The notes below the pieces were generated by a model that saw nothing but the letters and a program-made list of their open reading frames with translations, was not told the DNA's origin and made no database searches. Positions 9,701 to 14,609 of a DNA stretch of 19,379 nt are shown one piece after another. The translations under genes were made by a program, and so were the position numbers. Numbering within the stretch: position 1 is the first letter of the stretch; every line of letters starts with the position of its first letter. The stretch is from the NCBI GenBank assembly GCA_946480575.1, contig CAMLKF010000034.1, forward strand, positions 1 through 19,379. Reading direction: 5' to 3'. The DNA comes from an uncultured Nitrososphaera sp. GTDB taxonomy: Archaea; Thermoproteota; Nitrososphaeria; Nitrososphaerales; Nitrososphaeraceae.

Positions 9701-9721
9701 GCTTTAAGTGTCCGATTTTTG

Positions 9722-10066
9722 ATGGATATGCAACGGAAAGGAAGACGTATCGTTCTACCAGTTCTCGCAGCAATTGCATTTGTAGGCTTTATGGCAGCAA
9801 CAAACCCGGCTGCCTTCGCGCAGGAAGGAGGAGGAGGAGAGGCTGTCGCTACTGACTCTGGCTCATTCAAGTTTATCGCAGCAGGCATGGCTTTCGGCCT
9901 GGCAGCGCTTGGCGCAGGCTTTGGCCTTGGCTTCGTTGGCGCCGCGGGTCTGGCAGCAATCAGCGAGAACCCCAAGATGCAGTCAAGCGTCTTCATTATC
10001 GTGGGCATGGTCGAGTCAATCGCCATCTACGGTATAGTCATGATGTTCATTATCTTGGGCCAGTAA
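9722..10066 (+). CDS. atpK: A-type ATP synthase subunit K (c-ring proteolipid) with signal peptide
   Basis: A 114 aa protein. Residues 1-33 look like a cleavable signal peptide: a basic start M-D-M-Q-R-K-G-R-R, a hydrophobic core and A-F-A before Gln34. A Gly-rich spacer follows, then the two-helix hairpin of a c subunit, about 49-75 (Gly/Ala-rich) and 88-112, joined by the polar loop I-S-E-N-P-K. The ion-binding carboxylate is Glu98 in G-M-V-E-S-I. Helix 1 lacks the Gln usually found in Na+-specific rings, which suggests H+ coupling (inference). ATG 9722 is chosen over the adjacent TTG 9719. A terminator follows. Confidence 0.92.
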   Translation: MDMQRKGRRIVLPVLAAIAFVGFMAATNPAAFAQEGGGGEAVATDSGSFKFIAAGMAFGLAALGAGFGLGFVGAAGLAAISENPKMQSSVFIIVGMVESIAIYGIVMMFIILGQ

Positions 10067-10090
10067 AAAGAAAAACTCAAAAATCCTCTC

Positions 10091-10128
10091 TGCCCTTTTA
10101 TTGGGCAAAAATCTCTTTTTCCTTTTTG
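10091..10128 (+). terminator. Hairpin and T-tract terminator after atpK
   Basis: TGCCC and GGGCA form a 5 bp stem around a 7 nt loop, followed by two T5 tracts within 20 nt. With the separate TATA box before subunit I, this suggests atpK is largely transcribed as its own unit. Confidence 0.6.
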
Positions 10129-10173
10129 CAGCTGTAACAACAACAAAAAATCACCTTGCAACAGAAGAAAAGA

Positions 10174-10181
10174 TTTTAAAG
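10174..10181 (+). promoter_or_regulatory. TATA box of atpI
   Basis: TTTTAAAG is centred about 31 nt before the ATG at 10209. A second AT-rich stretch, GATAAAAG, lies about 22 nt upstream of the start and is the less well placed option. Confidence 0.5.
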
Positions 10182-10208
10182 AGATAAAAGTTACACACAA
10201 GCCTGGGA

Positions 10209-12350
10209 ATGGGACTAGCCAAACTGATGAAAGCCACGATCGTCCTGCCAAGGATGGAGACGCAGGAGGCCGTGAGCAGGCTGGCAGAGTTAGAGTGGTT
10301 CCACCCAATCCAGAATAACGCTTCTGATCACATCAATCCGTATTATGACGACCTTTTGACAAAAGCTCAACGGCTTTATCAAGAAATTGACGAGGTAGTG
10401 AAGGCGCTCGACATTCCGCCGGAGACCGGCGTGATGGCCACAATGTTCAAGGGCGCGCCAAAGGGCAAGACCGACTATGCAGTCGAGGACATTCAGGGCT
10501 TTATCGCGGACTTGGAAGACAAGAGCAGGCAGCTGCTTGAAGGGCCACGGAAAATCCTGGAGGAGCGCAGCAAGATAGAAAGGCAGCTTGAAGAGTACCG
10601 CAACTTAGAAGCCCTTGTTTCGATGGCTTCGACTCTGAGCCTCAATCTCACTAAATTTGGCAAGCTGAAGTACATTTATTCCAGCCTGTTTGTCATTGAC
10701 TCCAAGGACGAGGCAGAGATAAGAAAAAGCCTCGAGGACCTTGCAATTTATTCTACCAAGCTTAACGAGAACAAGACAGCGCTAACGATCATAGGCGCTG
10801 CCGAGGACTCGGAGAGAATATTAAAGGTTCTCCGCAGTTTCGGCGTCAACCCGCTCCAGATACCGGCAGGCATGCCGCAGAACCCGAGCCAGGCGTACGC
10901 TTTAGCAAAGGAAAAGGTAAAGGAGCTTGAGAAAAGATCCGAGGAGATAGACAAAGAGGCTGAAAAGACCAAGCAGGCGATAATCGCCAAGCTTTTATCA
11001 CTACAGGAAGCAGCAAGGGTCGCCAAGGACGTCTTGGAGATAACGAGAAAGCCCGGCGGCACAAAGAACTTTGCGGTAGTCGAGGGCTACATCCCGCAGA
11101 AGATGGAGAAGAAGTTTAAGAAATTGACGTCTGATTATGTGTCTGTAATAGAGGACGCCAACATCACAATAAACAGCCATGAGGGCGAGCGCGGCGCCGA
11201 ACCGCTGCCGACGCTCCTTACAAACAAGAAATACACTCAGAACTTCCAAGTCATAACTGAAACGCAGGGCCTTCCGAGGTACGGCGAGTTGGACCCGACT
11301 CCGATGATCGCGTTCGTCTGGCCGACGTTCTATGGTCTGATGTTTGCAGATTTTGGCCACGGCCTTTTGCTCTTTGGGCTGGGCATGCTATTCCGCTACA
11401 GAGGCACCGGCAGGCTCACGGTATGGGGGACTCTAATTGCGGCAAGCGGCCTTGCGGCTACCATAGGCGGTCTTGGCACGGGTGAGATGTTTGGGTTCCA
11501 TTTCGACCAAATAGTCATTCTGGCGCCCTTGGCTGAAGCGCTGCCGTTCATTGGCCTGCTGAGCGTGTCAGAACTGACGTTTGACGAAGTGATCAAAATA
11601 CTGGAGGTGTCGATAGCGATAGGCATCGTCCACCTGCTCCTGGCGTTCTCGCTCAGGACGAGGGCGGACTGGAAGGCGGGCAACAAGCTGGCAGTCTATA
11701 CGCACGACATACCGGCAATCATACAGTACCTGGCAGTAGTGTCGCTGATACTGGCAGCAATTGGCGCCCAGTACGACATTATCGGCATGTTCCTGTCTGA
11801 CGATTACTATGATACGCCGGTGCCGTGGCTGACGTTTCTGTTCGGTGACTGGGTTTCAGTTGGCTTAGTGGCAAAGGCAATGCCTCCTGTAATCATTGCA
11901 TGCATCGCCATAACGATACTTGGCGGCATGAAGGAGCAAAAGCTTGCCATAGCGCATGGCAAAGAGCCGGAGGGCGGCGGGCTGGTTGGCATCGTCGTAG
12001 AGACAGTCATGGTAAGGACGATAGAGATGCTTGCCAATACCATCAGCTACTCACGGCTTGGCATTATGCTTCTGGTGCATACTGCCCTCTTGATCACTGT
12101 CATCGACGCGTACGAAAGCAGCGGGTCGCTTGCAATACTCATCGGTGGCAACATTGGCATTATGATGATAGAGGGCCTGATCGTCTATATCCAGACTATC
12201 AGGTTGCACCTGTACGAGTGGTTCCCGAAGTGGTACAAGTCTGACGGCGTCCAGTTCAAAAAGCTGGTGCCCCCAATGCTGTATACTAACTTGGTGTGGA
12301 AGTACGATAATGAGACCGGCAGCAGCAAGAAGAAAGTAGCAGCAGCCTAA
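10209..12350 (+). CDS. atpI: A-type ATP synthase subunit I (a subunit, stator)
   Basis: A 713 aa protein, the normal size for archaeal subunit I. The N-terminal half (to about residue 370) is cytoplasmic, with alternating coiled coils, for example 90-150 and 230-285. The C-terminal half contains about seven to eight membrane helices, including F-V-W-P-T-F-Y-G-L-M-F-A-D-F-G-H-G-L near 375-392, which is diagnostic. The essential Arg of the proton half-channels is probably Arg616 in N-T-I-S-Y-S-R-L-G-I. It holds the EH stalk and forms the proton path with the K ring. It is followed by an inverted-repeat terminator; subunits C and F are not seen before or after it. Confidence 0.93.
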   Translation: MGLAKLMKATIVLPRMETQEAVSRLAELEWFHPIQNNASDHINPYYDDLLTKAQRLYQEIDEVVKALDIPPETGVMATMFKGAPKGKTDYAVEDIQGFIADLEDKSRQLLEGPRKILEERSKIERQLEEYRNLEALVSMASTLSLNLTKFGKLKYIYSSLFVIDSKDEAEIRKSLEDLAIYSTKLNENKTALTIIGAAEDSERILKVLRSFGVNPLQIPAGMPQNPSQAYALAKEKVKELEKRSEEIDKEAEKTKQAIIAKLLSLQEAARVAKDVLEITRKPGGTKNFAVVEGYIPQKMEKKFKKLTSDYVSVIEDANITINSHEGERGAEPLPTLLTNKKYTQNFQVITETQGLPRYGELDPTPMIAFVWPTFYGLMFADFGHGLLLFGLGMLFRYRGTGRLTVWGTLIAASGLAATIGGLGTGEMFGFHFDQIVILAPLAEALPFIGLLSVSELTFDEVIKILEVSIAIGIVHLLLAFSLRTRADWKAGNKLAVYTHDIPAIIQYLAVVSLILAAIGAQYDIIGMFLSDDYYDTPVPWLTFLFGDWVSVGLVAKAMPPVIIACIAITILGGMKEQKLAIAHGKEPEGGGLVGIVVETVMVRTIEMLANTISYSRLGIMLLVHTALLITVIDAYESSGSLAILIGGNIGIMMIEGLIVYIQTIRLHLYEWFPKWYKSDGVQFKKLVPPMLYTNLVWKYDNETGSSKKKVAAA

Positions 12351-12361
12351 GAAGCTACTGC

Positions 12362-12388
12362 TGCTGCATGCAGCAAAAAACTTTTTGC
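12362..12388 (+). terminator. Terminator downstream of atpI
   Basis: A perfect 14 nt palindrome (TGCTGCA/TGCAGCA) is overlapped by a second inverted repeat, GCAAAAA/TTTTTGC, that ends in a T5 run. It lies 11 nt after the atpI stop and probably ends the ATP synthase transcript. Confidence 0.55.
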
Positions 12389-12412
12389 AAAATACACTAT
12401 GTGTGCATTCAA

Positions 12413-12425
12413 ATACTATATACAT
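12413..12425 (+). promoter_or_regulatory. TATA-like box in the gap after atpI
   Basis: ATACTATATACAT resembles an archaeal TATA box and has no annotated gene about 27 nt downstream. It could drive a short untranslated or micropeptide transcript across 12440-12600. Two overlapping micro-ORFs lie there: 12502-12537 (11 codons) and 12534-12584 (16 codons). I regard the coding potential as weak. Confidence 0.3.
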
Positions 12426-12600
12426 ACATGCGAAAGTCAGTACAACAACAATAAACTGCCGAGAAGTCGGGAGAGTAGTGCTGTAGGTGTAGGGAGTTCA
12501 AATGACGACAGAAGGAGGCAAGAAACAAGATCAATGAGTTATCTCGGAAAACTTATCGTTTGCATATTGAGCTTGCGCCGATGATAATAATAATAACTCT

Positions 12601-12963
12601 CTATTTGCTGAGCGCCTTCCTTGTTTCTGGGAGCGCAAGAGCAAAGCCCACATGGACGCAATCATAGTCTTTATCCTGCACGCATTTGAGCTTCTTATTT
12701 GCGAGAATCTGGACTTCAAAAATCCTGTTCCCTTTCCTTGAGTCTCTTAGTAGGATTGTATTGCCGTCAGGAGGGGCTGCAAGCGAGATGAATCCAGCCT
12801 CCCTTAGCATGTTGCGGCGCTCAAGTTCTATCAGGGCAAGTTCGGAGATAAAGCCTGCAAACGACAGGTTGGGTCGCTTCTTCTTCTCTGTCTCCCAGCT
12901 CTGCTCAAGCTCTTTGAGCTTCCTGCCGCTCATGGTGACGCTTTTTTGCTCTGGGCGTGGCAA
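12601..12963 (-). CDS. Ribbon-helix-helix-like small protein, divergent from the RadA/PolB operon
   Basis: A 120 aa protein. Residues 7 to about 52 (K-S-V-T-M-S-G-R-K-L-K-E-L-E, then L-S-F-A-G-F-I-S-E-L-A-L-I-E-L-E-R-R) have the strand-helix-helix pattern of ribbon-helix-helix DNA-binding proteins. The rest is a small mixed domain ending D-Y-D-C-V-H-V-G-F-A-L-A-L-P-E-T-R-K-A-L, a motif I associate with families of small thaumarchaeal proteins (from memory). TTG 12963 is preferred over ATG 12933 because it keeps the N-terminal strand; an in-frame stop precedes it. The gene is divergent from the RadA-like operon with a 143 bp gap, so a regulatory role on that operon or on itself is plausible but unproven. 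Confidence 0.65.
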   Translation of the reverse strand: MPRPEQKSVTMSGRKLKELEQSWETEKKKRPNLSFAGFISELALIELERRNMLREAGFISLAAPPDGNTILLRDSRKGNRIFEVQILANKKLKCVQDKDYDCVHVGFALALPETRKALSK

Positions 12964-13038
12964 CTATACACTCTATAACAAGAGATTGACTTGGAAATTA
13001 ATAACCTTTATGTGCCATGAACACCAGCGCACCTTTAT

Positions 13039-13057
13039 GAACGGTTCTGAACGGTTC
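13039..13057. promoter_or_regulatory. Tandem GAACGGTTC operator-like sites
   Basis: GAACGGTTC occurs at 13039-13047 and 13049-13057, separated by one T. Each unit is an inverted repeat GAAC-N-GTTC, and the junction is itself GTTC-T-GAAC. The pair lies 12 nt upstream of the TATA box of the RadA-like operon, covering the BRE-proximal region where archaeal activators or repressors bind. The symmetry suits a dimeric ribbon-helix-helix or helix-turn-helix protein. Confidence 0.6.
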
Positions 13058-13070
13058 ATTGCCGTCATCT

Positions 13071-13080
13071 TTTTATTTTA
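13071..13080 (+). promoter_or_regulatory. TATA box of the RadA-like/PolB-like operon
   Basis: TTTTATTTTA is centred about 31 nt before ATG 13107. This supports the ATG over the TTG at 13059, because a transcript starting near 13100 would not contain the TTG. Confidence 0.55.
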
Positions 13081-13106
13081 GGTTGTGTAACTTGGCTACA
13101 TATAAT

Positions 13107-14066
13107 ATGGCGCCCCATCAGATTTCGCAGTATTTCTGCAAAAACTGCAACAAGCTTTTGAAGGAAACCGACACAACGCTCGATGATGCGATTATCCATC
13201 AAGTTGAACAGGAAGAATGTCCTAATTGCGGCTCATTGCTAGAGCACAGCCTAATAGCTAGAAAGCAGCAAAATTCACACACTCCTTCTCCTCCTCTACC
13301 ACAGTCTTCTGCCGCACTCCTCCCTGCATTTCAGACTGCCTATGACATCAACTCCTGCCACCGGCTTTCGTTCGGCATAGACTCGATAGACCGCCTCCTG
13401 ACCCTTACAGAAGGAGACAAGGTTTGCATCGTAGGCGATGGCGCACATGCCAACATCTTTGTGACGCGGCTGTGTGTCCGCGCCCTTATGCCGAGCAGGT
13501 ATGGCGGCTTTGAATCGCCTGCAATAGTCTTCATCGACGCTGGCAACAGCTTTGCCGCCTATCAGTGCGGAAAGTTTGCGCGGCAATACGGGCTTGACAT
13601 TCGTAGCGTCCTTGAGAGGATAAAGATAAGCAGACCGTTTACGCCGCACCAGCTCGCTGGCTTGATAATTAGAGAGCTGCCGTCTGTAGTCCAGCGCGTC
13701 GGCGCCGAGGTGGTCGTTATCTCCGACCTGCTCAAGATGCTCGTGCAAGACCCGCAGGTTGACGAAGAAGAAGCGCGGTGGCTCTTGAAAGAAATATTGC
13801 GATCAATAAGAATGAGGATGCTAGCCCATGCAGCAGTCGTGCTTTCGCTGCATACTCCTCCATCCTGCTATGATGGGATGGTTCTTCCGCTATTCAAGAA
13901 CTCTATTGAAATATCGAAAGAAGAAGACTGCGCCAGCAAGCAATTGGCGGTGATGGTGAACACTGACAAACATCAACAGCAACAGAGCAGCAGCAGCCGC
14001 CGCCGTCGACTCTTGCTGCCAGAGCGGGATTTGCAGATAGTTTCCTCCTCTACGGCAAGGCGGTGA
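13107..14066 (+). CDS. RadA/RecA-fold paralogue with zinc ribbon and degenerate Walker A
   Basis: A 319 aa protein. An N-terminal zinc ribbon (Cys11-x2-Cys14 and Cys38-x2-Cys41) and a Ser/Pro linker precede a RecA/RadA-like core from about residue 85 (L-S-F-G-I-D-S-I-D-R-L-L). The core keeps the RadA order: P-loop position at 110-117, A-I-V-F-I-D-A-G-N-S-F at about 139-149, and a hydrophobic strand ending E-V-V-V-I-S-D-L-L-K-M-L (Asp207) as a Walker B candidate. The P-loop reads G-D-G-A-H-A-N-I instead of G-x-x-x-x-G-K-T, so the nucleotide-binding Lys and Thr are Asn116 and Ile117. ATPase activity is therefore unlikely. A Gln/Ser/Arg-rich tail (290-301) is encoded by triplet repeats. It is the first gene of a four-gene operon; its TGA overlaps the next GTG. 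It is probably a scaffold or ssDNA/RadA-filament partner of the PolB-like protein (inference). Confidence 0.8.
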   Translation: MAPHQISQYFCKNCNKLLKETDTTLDDAIIHQVEQEECPNCGSLLEHSLIARKQQNSHTPSPPLPQSSAALLPAFQTAYDINSCHRLSFGIDSIDRLLTLTEGDKVCIVGDGAHANIFVTRLCVRALMPSRYGGFESPAIVFIDAGNSFAAYQCGKFARQYGLDIRSVLERIKISRPFTPHQLAGLIIRELPSVVQRVGAEVVVISDLLKMLVQDPQVDEEEARWLLKEILRSIRMRMLAHAAVVLSLHTPPSCYDGMVLPLFKNSIEISKEEDCASKQLAVMVNTDKHQQQQSSSSRRRRLLLPERDLQIVSSSTARR

Positions 14067-14353
14067 CTGGTGCTTTGGGAAGGACGATTCCATCGTTTAG
14101 GATGGCGCTTATGATGGAGCAGGCGGAATGGAAGTCTTTTCGAGCATGCTTGGACAGGTCGCAGCGAAAAAGGTTTGACATGATGCTAGACATTCCGCGG
14201 CTCTACATCTCATCTTGCGCAGGAGCTGCCAACCCCGTTCTGCTGCAGCCCATCTTGATGTCAATGATATTTCATCACTCCAAGCAGCTGGGCCAGCTTG
14301 TTGAGCGCGTGGAAATGCTCGCAGGTGAGCATTATGACCCTATCGCCCGATGA
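14063..14353 (+). CDS. Small helical operon protein, paralogue 1
   Basis: A 96 aa protein of no family I can name. GTG at 14063 overlaps the TGA of the RadA-like gene in a GTGA junction, indicating translational coupling; ATG 14102 is an alternative start. It is all-helical by eye, with a core W-K-S-F-R-A-C-L-D-R-S-Q-R-K-R-F-D-M-M, then Y-I-S-S, a Pro, and M-S-M-I-F-H-H-S-K-Q-L-G-Q-L-V-E-R-V-E. The same order of motifs recurs in the next gene, so the pair arose by tandem duplication. Its place between an inactivated RecA fold and a PolB homologue suggests an adaptor role in that complex. Confidence 0.75.
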   Translation: MTGALGRTIPSFRMALMMEQAEWKSFRACLDRSQRKRFDMMLDIPRLYISSCAGAANPVLLQPILMSMIFHHSKQLGQLVERVEMLAGEHYDPIAR

Positions 14354-14609
14354 CATTGTGAGCCGGATAATCGGCTCTTGGCAGGGCTATTCTGATATGA
14401 TGCGCGCGCAGGACAGGCAAAAGTTCGAGAAGATGATGAGAAAGTGCTACAAATATGCAAGCTCCATAGAGGTCAAGGCGGAGCCTTTTGAGAATGACGC
14501 ACTTTTCATGGCGCTAATCTTCGAGCAGGAGCAGATCATAGAATGGCTGCTTGCCAAGGTCGTAGAGCTTGAGAGAAAAGAAGGCGGCAAGGCTGATAGT
14601 AGTCATTGA
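14334..14609 (+). CDS. Small helical operon protein, paralogue 2
   Basis: A 91 aa protein from ATG 14334, chosen because AGGTGA lies 7 nt upstream; TTG 14298 is possible but lacks support. It overlaps the previous gene by 20 bp and the PolB-like gene by 4 bp. Its layout mirrors its neighbour: R-A-Q-D-R-Q-K-F-E-K-M-M, Y-A-S-S, a Pro, M-A-L-I-F-E-Q-E-Q-I-I-E-W-L-L-A-K-V-V-E-L-E. It is predicted helical and charged at the C-terminus, with no catalytic motif visible. It could form a heterodimer with paralogue 1 (inference). Confidence 0.78.
   Translation: MTLSPDDIVSRIIGSWQGYSDMMRAQDRQKFEKMMRKCYKYASSIEVKAEPFENDALFMALIFEQEQIIEWLLAKVVELERKEGGKADSSH

Noticed and set aside
13059..13106. TTG start giving 16 extra residues on the RadA-like protein
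   Set aside because: This stretch contains the TATA box, so it should not be in the mRNA; ATG 13107 matches a leaderless start.
13980..14010. CAG/AGC repeats as a CRISPR-like or structured repeat array
   Set aside because: They are in-frame triplet microsatellites encoding Gln and Ser. No spaced direct repeats with unique spacers were seen anywhere in the window.
14298..14333. TTG start for small paralogue 2
   Set aside because: ATG 14334 has AGGTGA at the proper distance, and the extra residues are out-of-frame readings of the upstream gene.
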